Below, piece after piece: positions 1-6,702 of a stretch of DNA of 22,634 nucleotides (position 1 is its first letter; each line of letters opens with the position of its first letter). Below the pieces are notes generated by a model, which saw nothing but the letters and a program-made list of their open reading frames with translations, was not told the DNA's origin and searched no databases. Position numbers and translations under genes: made by a program. This DNA is from CF-161 sp035263645 (GTDB lineage: Bacteria > Chloroflexota > Dormibacteria > Dormibacterales > Dormibacteraceae), in the NCBI GenBank assembly GCA_035263645.1, contig DATFRD010000456.1, positions 1-22,634 of the forward strand, written 5' to 3'.

Positions 1-1145
1 ACGTAGTCCGCCGGGTCCAGGCTCCTCGGGAGCGTTGTGAAGTTGCGAAAGCCGTCCGTCGTGACGAGGCCCGTGTCCTCCACCCGCACCCCGCCCAGGC
101 CCGTCAGGTAGAGGCCGGGCTCCACCGTGACCACGTCGCCGGCGCGCAGCGGGCAGGCCAGGTCGCGCAGGCTCGGCTCTTCGTGGACGTCGAGCCCGAC
201 GCCGTGGCCGGTGGAGTGGATCATGCGGGGCCGGCCCGCCGGCCCCTCGAAGCCGGCCGTCGAGGTGCCGTAGCCTCGCTCCACCAGCGTCCGGCACACG
301 CCCCGGTGGACGTCGCGCCCGTCGGCGCCGTCCCGCAGCGCGGCGATCGCCCCGTCCAGGGCCTCGACGCAGGCGTCGTGCATGCGCCGCACCTCGTCCG
401 AGGGCCGGCCGCCCGCCACCACCGTGCGCGTCAGGTCTCCGTGGTAGCGGCTGGTGAAGCCGCGGGGGAACAGGTCGATGATGACCGGCTGGCCCGCGCG
501 GATCGGTCCCGCGCCGGAGACGTGGGGCAGGGCGCACTCGGGGGATCCTGCCACGATCATCTCGGCCGCGCCGTAGCCGATCTCGTTCAGCGCCGCCTGC
601 GCGCGCGCCATCAGCCGCTCCGACGTGAGCGGGCGCGAGCCCAGCCAGAGGGCGCCGTCGGGCCCGGGCTCGGCCTCGGCCAGCCGCGCGATCACCTCGA
701 CGCAGGCGGCCTGGGCCGCCTCCTGGGCCGCCCGGATCCACTCCGCCTCCTCGCCCGACTTGCGCCGCCGCTCGGCGGTGAACAGGGCGTGGTCGATCTC
801 CGGCTCCAGCCCGGCGCCGCGCAGCCCCTCGTAGGCCGCGGCAGGCAGCAGCGGCGAGACGCGCACCGCCGTGACGCCGCGGCCCGCCAGCAGCCGGGCG
901 GCGAAGGCGCACCAGGCGGCCGTGCGGTCGGGCCGGTCCTCCCAGCCGGCCTCGTTGACGTCGATCACGCTGGCTGCCCGCCCCTCCAGCCGCGCCCGGT
1001 CCAGCTCCAGCGGCTGCACGGCGATGAGGTCGTCGCCGTCGCCGAAACGCAGGTAGAGGGCGTGCTCGACCCCGAACCGGCAGGCGTACAGGAAGTCGGC
1101 GTCGTCGGCCCCGCGGGAGAGCAGCAGCAGCGGCTTCACGGGCAT
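1..1145 (-). CDS. M24 metallopeptidase (Xaa-Pro aminopeptidase/dipeptidase type), 3' end cut by window
   Basis: The reading frame starts at ATG 1145 and stays open for 381 codons to the left edge, so only the extreme C-terminus is missing. Residues 1-120 form a creatinase-like N-terminal domain and residues 125-381 the pita-bread catalytic domain. All five expected metal ligands are visible: D224 (VIIDLF), D237 (HGDLTRT), H314 (STGHGVGLD), E342 (VEPGLY) and E356 (VRVEDTG). It should therefore be an active two-metal cytoplasmic peptidase that removes residues next to proline, or a related dipeptidase. There is no signal peptide. It lies 82 bp downstream of a small regulator gene on the same strand, next to the GS-like/amidohydrolase pair, so a role in peptide or amino-acid turnover is an inference. 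The family is certain; the exact substrate is not. Confidence 0.92.
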   Translation of the reverse strand, partial: MPVKPLLLLSRGADDADFLYACRFGVEHALYLRFGDGDDLIAVQPLELDRARLEGRAASVIDVNEAGWEDRPDRTAAWCAFAARLLAGRGVTAVRVSPLLPAAAYEGLRGAGLEPEIDHALFTAERRRKSGEEAEWIRAAQEAAQAACVEVIARLAEAEPGPDGALWLGSRPLTSERLMARAQAALNEIGYGAAEMIVAGSPECALPHVSGAGPIRAGQPVIIDLFPRGFTSRYHGDLTRTVVAGGRPSDEVRRMHDACVEALDGAIAALRDGADGRDVHRGVCRTLVERGYGTSTAGFEGPAGRPRMIHSTGHGVGLDVHEEPSLRDLACPLRAGDVVTVEPGLYLTGLGGVRVEDTGLVTTDGFRNFTTLPRSLDPADY

Positions 1146-1227
1146 GAGCGTAGCGCAAGGCGGTGCAGACCCCCGGTTCCCACGAGCCCCGGTGTACGGG
1201 ACGTCAGCGCGTCGCCGAGAGTCGGGC

Positions 1228-1713
1228 TCAGATGCTGGGCCCGGAGCCGTGCGCACGGTCCCGCGGGGGCTCCTGCCGGCGCGCCGGTCGCCGCCGGCGC
1301 AGCGCGAGCTGGCGGTCGATCACGGTCGCCACGATCGCGGCCAGCGCCGCCGGCGCCTCCGCCTCCAGCTCGTCCTGCACCTGGTCCGCCAGGCTCGCCG
1401 GCAGCTGCCCGTGGAGCAGGGCCAGCTGGTGGTCGTAGACGGCGCCGAGGCTGGTCGCCGGGCTGGGGCCGTCCAGCCCCAGCGACTCCTGCAGCTGGTA
1501 GCCGTCTGCGAACGTGATCGCGTAGCCATCCCGACGCAGGACGCGAAGATCCCTGAACAGCGTGCTCTCCGAGACGCCGGCGCGGAGTGCGAGCTGATGT
1601 GGCTTCAGGCCCGGCTCCCGGATCACGGCCGCGAGGATGCGCAGCCGGCGGGCCAGCCGGGCCGCTCGCGGCACTCCGCGGGCACGCCGCCGCGCCCTGC
1701 GGTCGGTATCCAT
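1228..1713 (-). CDS. small DeoR-like helix-turn-helix transcriptional regulator
   Basis: The protein has 161 residues starting at ATG 1713; a longer frame exists upstream but is arginine-rich and unlike coding sequence. Residues 20-75 form a winged helix-turn-helix of the HTH_11/DeoR kind: a helix with RILAAVIREPG, a turn at LALRAGVSES, a recognition helix TLFRDLRVLRRDG and a wing at YAITFADGYQL. The rest is a helical region rich in Ala, Leu and Glu (85-140) and a basic tail, with no recognisable ligand-binding domain. It is divergent from the GS-like gene and upstream of the peptidase gene on its own strand, so it could control one or both. No clear Shine-Dalgarno sequence precedes the start. 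HTH identity is fairly sure; the effector is unknown. Confidence 0.72.
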   Translation of the reverse strand: MDTDRRARRRARGVPRAARLARRLRILAAVIREPGLKPHQLALRAGVSESTLFRDLRVLRRDGYAITFADGYQLQESLGLDGPSPATSLGAVYDHQLALLHGQLPASLADQVQDELEAEAPAALAAIVATVIDRQLALRRRRPARRQEPPRDRAHGSGPSI

Positions 1714-1801
1714 ACGCGCAACATTGAACGCGAACGCGCCGCGCCTGCGCGACGTCGAGGGCTGGCCTTTTTCGCCGCCCCCGAAATACGATGGGCTGGC
1801 A
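1714..1801. promoter_or_regulatory. divergent promoter region between HTH regulator and GS-like gene
   Basis: These 88 bp separate two divergent starts. On the plus strand a -10-like TACGAT at 1787-1792 sits 9 bp before ATG 1802, so transcription would begin about 2 bases before the start codon. That fits the lack of a ribosome binding site. No good -35 is visible (GGCCTT at the right distance). On the minus strand I see no convincing promoter. Confidence 0.4.
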
Positions 1802-3190
1802 ATGGTAGCTGGTGACACGCGGTCGACGGAGAGGCTCAACGAGCTCCGAGCCCGTGTCACAGGCCGGGCCGAGGCGGACGGCCTGCGCCTGGTCCGCTTC
1901 CTCTACTGCGACCTGGACGGTGTCATCAGGGGCAAGGCGACGGGGCTGTCCAGCCTGGGCGAGCGGCTGGAGACGGGCATCGGCCTGACCGTGGCGATGC
2001 AGGCGTTCTCGATGCTCGACCACCTGGCCGACGTCGAGGGCATGGGGCCGGTGGGCGAGATCCGCCTGGTGCCCGACCCGGAGACGTTCGTCGTGGCTCC
2101 GTATGCGCCGCACGTCGGGCTGCTGCTGGTCGACATGCTGGACCAGGAGCGGCGGCCGTACGAGGCGGACGGGCGCCACTTCCTGCGCCGGATGAGCGAG
2201 CGGGCGGCCCGGCTCGGGCTCAACATCGTCGCCGCGTTCGAGCCCGAGTGGACCCTCGCGCGCCGGTCGCTCGCCGGCGAGTGGGAGCCGTTCGACGACA
2301 GCCTCTGCTTCTCGAGCGACGGGATGACGGCAGCCGCCGATGTGATCGACGACGTCGTGGCGGCGCTCGAGGGGCAGGGTCTGCCCGTCGAGCAGTACTA
2401 CCCCGAGCTGGGCTGGGGCCAGCAGGAGCTGTCGATCCGGCACGCGGCGGCGCTGCGGGCGGCGGACAACCACCTGCTGTACCGGGAGACGGTGCGCGCC
2501 GTCGCCCACCGGCGCGGCCTCAGGGCGTCCTTCGCGCCCAAGCCCTGGCCCGGCCAGCCGGGCAACGGCTGTCACCTCCACCTCTCGGCCTGGGACGAGC
2601 ACGGCGCCAACCGGTTCGCGGAGCCGGGAGCCCCGCACGGGCTGTCCGCGCTCGGGCTGCACTTCATGGCCGGGGTGCTCGACCACCTGCCCGGCCTGCT
2701 GGGCCTCACCTGCCCGTCCGTCAACTCGTACCGGCGCCTGCAGCCCCAGACGTGGGCGTCCGCCTACCGGGCCTGGGGCCCGGACAACCGCGAGGCGGCG
2801 GTGCGCTTGGCCTCCCCCTTCTGGGGTCACGAGGCGGAGTCGACGAACTTCGAGCTGAAGGCCTGCGACTCGACGGCGAACCCCTACGTAGCCCTCGGGG
2901 GCGTCATCGCGGCCGGCCTGGACGGGGTCGGGCGCGAGCTGGAGCCGCCGCCGCCGCTCCTGGTCGACCCGCACACCATGGACGCGCAGGCTCGCGCGCG
3001 CGCCGGAGCCGTCCGCCATCCGGGCAGCCTGGGCGAGGCGATCCAGAACCTGAAGGCCGACCGCGTGCTGCTGGAGGCGCTCGGAGGCCGGCTCAGCACC
3101 GCATACCTCGCGGTGAAGGAGTCGGACATCGAGGGTCTCGCCACGGAGGACGAGACCCTCGAATACTCCTCGCACCGCTTCCGCTTCTGA
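1802..3190 (+). CDS. glutamine synthetase-like enzyme (FluG-type C-terminal half; probable gamma-glutamyl-amine ligase)
   Basis: The product has 462 residues, the usual length for GS I-type proteins. The N-terminal beta-grasp (about 25-120) carries VRFLYCDLDGVIRGKA, where GS proteins have their D-x-x-G-x-x-R/K-G motif. The catalytic domain shows AFEPEW (E147, E149), YYPELGWGQQEL (199-210), the ATP-site segment NGCHLHLS (H258, H260), PSVNSYRRLQP (305-315), WGPDNREAAVR (325-335) and FELKACDSTANPYVALGG (350-367). The usual E-V-R of the last motif reads E-L-K here, as expected for the branch outside true glutamine synthetases. The adenylylation tyrosine motif is not evident. The amidohydrolase 46 bp downstream is the partner domain of fungal FluG. 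I infer ATP-dependent gamma-glutamylation of an amine rather than ammonia assimilation. The start codon was chosen because a -10 element lies just before it. Confidence 0.88.
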   Translation: MVAGDTRSTERLNELRARVTGRAEADGLRLVRFLYCDLDGVIRGKATGLSSLGERLETGIGLTVAMQAFSMLDHLADVEGMGPVGEIRLVPDPETFVVAPYAPHVGLLLVDMLDQERRPYEADGRHFLRRMSERAARLGLNIVAAFEPEWTLARRSLAGEWEPFDDSLCFSSDGMTAAADVIDDVVAALEGQGLPVEQYYPELGWGQQELSIRHAAALRAADNHLLYRETVRAVAHRRGLRASFAPKPWPGQPGNGCHLHLSAWDEHGANRFAEPGAPHGLSALGLHFMAGVLDHLPGLLGLTCPSVNSYRRLQPQTWASAYRAWGPDNREAAVRLASPFWGHEAESTNFELKACDSTANPYVALGGVIAAGLDGVGRELEPPPPLLVDPHTMDAQARARAGAVRHPGSLGEAIQNLKADRVLLEALGGRLSTAYLAVKESDIEGLATEDETLEYSSHRFRF

Positions 3191-3236
3191 CCGACCACAG
3201 GCCAGCCTGCTGGCGGCGTGGGCGTCCGTCCGCGCG

Positions 3237-4337
3237 GTGGATCACCACTGTCACCCGCTGCGCCGCTGGCCGGGCCACCTGGAGCCGAACGACCTGCGGG
3301 CGTGCTTCACCGAGGCGACGGACCGGAGGCAGCTGACCGAGCACGCCGCGCACACCCCCGTGTACCGCCTCGCCCTGAGACGCCTCGCGCCCTTCTTCGG
3401 CTGCCAGCCGGCCGAGGCCGCGGTGCTCACCGCCCGGAACATGATGGACCCGGCCCGGTACGCCTGTGAGCTGCTGGAGCGCAGCCAGACCGGGATGCTG
3501 CTGCTGGACCACGGCTACGGCGAACAGGCGATGAGCGTCGAGGAGCACCGGGCCGTCCTGCCCGTGCCGCAGCGCGAGATCATCCGCGTGGAGACGCTGG
3601 CCGAGAGGCTGGTCGAGAGCCACCGGCACGCTGAGGACTGGCTGGACGCGGTGCGGGCCGCGCTCCAAGCCGCGGTCGAGCGCGGCGCGGTTGGCCTGAA
3701 GACCATCGTCGCCTACCGGGCCAGCCTGCGCCTGCGCTGGCCGGACCACCGGGAGGTGAGGGCCGAGTACGCGCTGCTCCGGCAGACCCTGAGGGCGGGC
3801 GGGCCCCGGCCGCGGCTCACCGGCGACCCGCTCTGCCACGCGCTGGTCTTCGCGACGGCCGAGGAGTGCGTCCGGCTCGGCGTCCCGCTGCAGGTGCACT
3901 GCGGGCTGGGGGACCTGGACGCGGACCTGGCAGAGAGCTCGCCGCTCGGGGTGCGGCCGCTGCTGGTCCACGAGCGCTTCTCCGACCTCCGGCTGGTGCT
4001 GCTCCACTGCTATCCGTTCCACCGCGAGGCCGCCTACCTGTGCTCCGTCCACCCCGGGGTGTTCATGGACCTGTCGCTCGCGATCCCGCTGGCCGCGACC
4101 GACGGCGCCCGCGCGATGCGCGAGGTGGTCGGCATCTGCCCGTGGACCAAGCTGCTGTACGCGACCGACGCCTCTCGCCTGCCCGAGATGTACCTGGTCG
4201 CGGCGGAGCTCTATCGGGAGGCCCTGGCGGAGGCGCTGGGCGACCTGGTGGAACGACGCATGCTCGCGTACGAGGAAGCGAAGGTCGCGGGCGAGCAGGT
4301 TCTGGCCGGGAACGCCAGGAGGCTCTACCGGCTCTGA
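3237..4337 (+). CDS. amidohydrolase family 2 protein (FluG-type N-terminal half)
   Basis: This 366-residue TIM-barrel metal hydrolase has the motif DHHCH at its very start (H4, H6 as metal ligands), GLKTIVAYR (K155), LQVHCG (H221), LLHCYPFHREAAYL (H257) and YATDAS (D311), the standard ligand set of the Amidohydro_2 superfamily. The GTG at 3237 is the first ATG/GTG/TTG in this open frame. It leaves only one residue before the HxH strand, where relatives usually have 10-20. In-frame codons from 3207 would read LLAAWASVRAV before DHHCH, so a non-standard start such as CTG may be the true one. The gene follows the GS-like gene on the same strand and is probably co-transcribed. The pair probably converts or recycles a gamma-glutamyl or amide compound (inference). 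Confidence 0.85.
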   Translation: MDHHCHPLRRWPGHLEPNDLRACFTEATDRRQLTEHAAHTPVYRLALRRLAPFFGCQPAEAAVLTARNMMDPARYACELLERSQTGMLLLDHGYGEQAMSVEEHRAVLPVPQREIIRVETLAERLVESHRHAEDWLDAVRAALQAAVERGAVGLKTIVAYRASLRLRWPDHREVRAEYALLRQTLRAGGPRPRLTGDPLCHALVFATAEECVRLGVPLQVHCGLGDLDADLAESSPLGVRPLLVHERFSDLRLVLLHCYPFHREAAYLCSVHPGVFMDLSLAIPLAATDGARAMREVVGICPWTKLLYATDASRLPEMYLVAAELYREALAEALGDLVERRMLAYEEAKVAGEQVLAGNARRLYRL

Positions 4338-4338
4338 A

Positions 4339-4361
4339 GCCGCCGGAGCAGCCGGGGCGGC
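4339..4361. terminator. weak GC hairpin between convergent genes
   Basis: GCCGCC (4339-4344) can pair with GGCGGC (4356-4361) across an 11-base loop. It lies in the 28 bp between the stop codons of the amidohydrolase and the small minus-strand gene. There is no T-tract, so it is only a possible bidirectional terminator. Confidence 0.3.
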
Positions 4362-4365
4362 GGTC

Positions 4366-4605
4366 CTAGCTGATCTCGTCCCAGGTGTTGGTGGCGGTGG
4401 ACTCGAAGGGGTCGGGCTCCGCCTCCTCCTGGCCCGGTGCCTTCTGGTGGAAGCGGCTGGCGATCATCTGGTACGCCATGACCTTCGGGATGCCGAGCTT
4501 GGTCAGCGACTTGATCTCGTCCGCCATCACCTTGTCGCGGGCGGCCTCGATGGCCGCGAGGACCTCCTCGACCGTTGCTGTGCGCTTGCTGGGAACTGTG
4601 GCCAT
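4366..4605 (-). CDS. small helical protein of unknown function (79 aa)
   Basis: I do not recognise this family. The frame starts at ATG 4605 and ends at TAG 4366. Residues 10-45 look like one or two amphipathic helices (VEEVLAAIEAARDKVMADEI, then a segment around LGIPKVMAYQMIASRFHQK). The tail (50-79) is acidic and probably disordered (GQEEAEPDPFESTATNTWDE). There is no signal peptide, membrane segment or cysteine. A -10-like TATCAT at 4622-4617 ends 11 bases before the ATG. This supports this start and a near-leaderless mRNA; GGAG abuts the ATG and is too close to act as a ribosome binding site. The gene is divergent from the EF-G-like gene. A small nucleic-acid- or protein-binding role is possible but unsupported. 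Confidence 0.6.
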   Translation of the reverse strand: MATVPSKRTATVEEVLAAIEAARDKVMADEIKSLTKLGIPKVMAYQMIASRFHQKAPGQEEAEPDPFESTATNTWDEIS

Positions 4606-4616
4606 CTCCGGAACGG

Positions 4617-4622
4617 ATGATA
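4617..4622 (-). promoter_or_regulatory. -10 element of the small minus-strand gene
   Basis: TATCAT on the minus strand (4622-4617) matches TATAAT at five of six positions. Expected transcription start is near 4609, only about 4 bases before ATG 4605. The hexamer at the -35 distance (GCGTCC) is poor. Confidence 0.45.
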
Positions 4623-4669
4623 CCGAGGGCGGCGCCACCGGACGCGTACACGCCGGGTGCGGCTGGCCG

Positions 4670-4675
4670 TAGACT
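4670..4675 (+). promoter_or_regulatory. -10 element of the EF-G-like gene (leaderless start)
   Basis: TAGACT at 4670-4675 ends 8 bases before ATG 4684, so the transcript would begin at or next to the start codon. No Shine-Dalgarno sequence is present before 4684, which fits leaderless translation. The -35 region is poorly conserved. Confidence 0.45.
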
Positions 4676-4683
4676 CTCAGTTC

Positions 4684-6702
4684 ATGCCCAGGTACGGGCC
4701 GGAAAGCATTCGCAACGTCGCCATTCTCGGCCACTCCCACGAGGGCAAGACCACCCTCGCCGAGGCCATGCTGTTCGCAACCGGCGCCCTCGCCCGCATC
4801 GGCTCCACCGACGCCGGCAGCGCCGCCCTGGACTTCGAGCCCGAGGAGCAGAAGCGGAAGATCTCCATCAATCTGGCGGTCGCCGCCGCCGAGCAGGACG
4901 GCTGCAAGGTCAACCTGCTGGACACACCGGGGTTCTTCGACTTCGCCGGCCAGGTGGACTGCGCTCTGGCCGCCGCGGAGGGCGCCCTCGTGGTCGTCAG
5001 CGCCAGCACCCAGCTGGCGGTCGGGACGGAGCTGGCGTGGGAGCGGCTGAATCGCCACGCCAAGCCGCGCCTGGTCGTCGTGAACAAGATGGACAAGGAG
5101 CACGCCGACTTCCTGGGCGCCCTGGATGCGATGCGCGCCCAGCTGACGCCCAAGCCGGTCGCGCTGCAGGTGCCGATCGGGGCCGAGGCCGGCTTCAGGG
5201 GCGTGGTGGACCTCATGCGGAAGCGTGCCGTGGTCAGCGGTGCGGACGGCAAGGGGGCGGAGGTGCCCATCCCCGAGGAGCTCAGGTCGCTCGTGGAGGA
5301 GCGCCGGGAGCAGCTGGTGGAGGCGGCGGCCGAGGGCGACGACAGCCTGCTGGAGAAGTACCTGGACGAAGGCACGCTCAGCGACGCGGAGGTCGAGGCC
5401 GGGCTGCGGGCCGGCATCGCCGCCGGCCGCGTCTGCCCGGTCGTCTGCTGCGCGGCCCAGAAGCTGCTCGGCGTGCACACGCTGCTGGGCGCGATCCGCG
5501 ACCTCCTGCCCCCCGCCGTCGGCGAGCCGTCCGGCCCGGCCCGGGCCCTGGCGTTCAGCACGTTCGCCGACCCGTTCGGGCGGGTGACCTACTTCAAGGT
5601 GCTGGCCGGCTGCCTGCGCTCCGACCAGCACGTGCCCAACGCGACGCGAGGCACCGACGAGCGGCTCGGCCAGCTGTTCTTCCCCCGCGGCAAGGAGCAC
5701 GTGAACACCCAGGAGGTGTGCGCCGGAGACATCGGCGCCGTGGCCAAGCTGCAGCAGACGCTGACCGGCGACCTCCTGGGCAGCGCGAACGGGGCCGCTG
5801 CCCGGCTGGACGTGCCGGAGCCCGCCTACACGCTGGCCATCTTCCCCCGCTCGCGCGGCGACGAGGAGAAGATCTCCAGCGGCCTGGCGCGGCTGGCGGA
5901 GGAGGACCCGACGCTGCGGGTCCGGCGGAACGAGGAGACCCACCAGACGCTGATCGCCGGGCTCGGCGACGTCCACCTGGACGTGGTGCTGGAGAAGCTG
6001 AAGCGCAAGTACGGCGTGGAGGCGACCACGGCACTGCCCCGGGTGGCCTACCAGGAGACGATCGCGGGCACCGCGCGGGCGGAGGGCCGGCACGTCAAGC
6101 AGTCCGGCGGCCACGGCCAGTACGGCGTGTGCGTGATCGAGGTGGAGCCGGCCGAGCGCGGCGCCGGCTTCCAGTGGGAGGACAAGATCTTCGGCGGCTC
6201 CATCCCCCAGAACTTCCGGCCCTCGGTCCAGAAGGGCATCCAGGACACGATGGCGAGGGGCGTGGTCGCCGGCTACCCCATGGTGGACGTCCGGGTCCGT
6301 CTGGTCGACGGCAAGTACCACACCGTCGACTCCTCCGACATGGCGTTCCAGATCGCCGGCTCGCTGGCCATCCGCAAGGCGGCCCTGGAGGCCAGCCCGG
6401 TCCTCCTGGAGCCGATCCTGGAGGTCGAGGTCCGGGTCCCGGAGCGCAACCTGGGCGACATCATGTCCGACCTGAACACCAAGCGCGGCAAGATCGCCGG
6501 CACGGAGCCGGACGGCGGCTGGCAGCTCGTGCGGGCGACGGTGCCCGAGGCGGAGACGCAGCGATTCGCCCTCGACCTGCGTTCCATGACCCAGGGCCGC
6601 GGCTCGTTCACATCCAGGTTCTCGCACTACGAGGAGCTGCCTGCCCACCTCGCCCGGGCGCTGATCGACGCCTACCAGAAAGAGTCCTCCGGCAAGGAGT
6701 GA
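4684..6702 (+). CDS. elongation factor G-like GTPase (EF-G2 / FusA2 type)
   Basis: The product has 672 residues, with the EF-G layout of a GTPase domain (1-275) followed by domains II-V. G motifs are GHSHEGKT (16-23), a switch-I segment QKRKISI instead of RGITI, DTPGFFDF (80-87) and NKMDKE (134-139). Domain IV contains QSGGHGQYG and domain V the segment NLGDIMSDLNTKRGKI. In true EF-G the G3 motif is DTPGHVDF, whose histidine positions the hydrolytic water. Here that residue is Phe84, as in the EF-G2 paralogues, which carry other residues at this position. It therefore probably does not do ordinary translocation; a role in ribosome recycling, stress or hibernation is only a guess. ATG 4684 was chosen over GTG 4657 because of the adjacent -10 element. 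The gene overlaps the next one by 4 bases. Confidence 0.88.
   Translation: MPRYGPESIRNVAILGHSHEGKTTLAEAMLFATGALARIGSTDAGSAALDFEPEEQKRKISINLAVAAAEQDGCKVNLLDTPGFFDFAGQVDCALAAAEGALVVVSASTQLAVGTELAWERLNRHAKPRLVVVNKMDKEHADFLGALDAMRAQLTPKPVALQVPIGAEAGFRGVVDLMRKRAVVSGADGKGAEVPIPEELRSLVEERREQLVEAAAEGDDSLLEKYLDEGTLSDAEVEAGLRAGIAAGRVCPVVCCAAQKLLGVHTLLGAIRDLLPPAVGEPSGPARALAFSTFADPFGRVTYFKVLAGCLRSDQHVPNATRGTDERLGQLFFPRGKEHVNTQEVCAGDIGAVAKLQQTLTGDLLGSANGAAARLDVPEPAYTLAIFPRSRGDEEKISSGLARLAEEDPTLRVRRNEETHQTLIAGLGDVHLDVVLEKLKRKYGVEATTALPRVAYQETIAGTARAEGRHVKQSGGHGQYGVCVIEVEPAERGAGFQWEDKIFGGSIPQNFRPSVQKGIQDTMARGVVAGYPMVDVRVRLVDGKYHTVDSSDMAFQIAGSLAIRKAALEASPVLLEPILEVEVRVPERNLGDIMSDLNTKRGKIAGTEPDGGWQLVRATVPEAETQRFALDLRSMTQGRGSFTSRFSHYEELPAHLARALIDAYQKESSGKE

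Noticed and set aside
183..1517. Plus-strand open frame over the peptidase and HTH genes
   Set aside because: Low-complexity Gly/Ala/Arg/Pro product; the opposite strand carries a peptidase with complete metal ligands.
4606..6648. Long minus-strand open frame opposite the EF-G-like gene
   Set aside because: Antisense of a gene with all EF-G motifs; only its last 79 codons (4366-4605), past the divergent promoter, look real.
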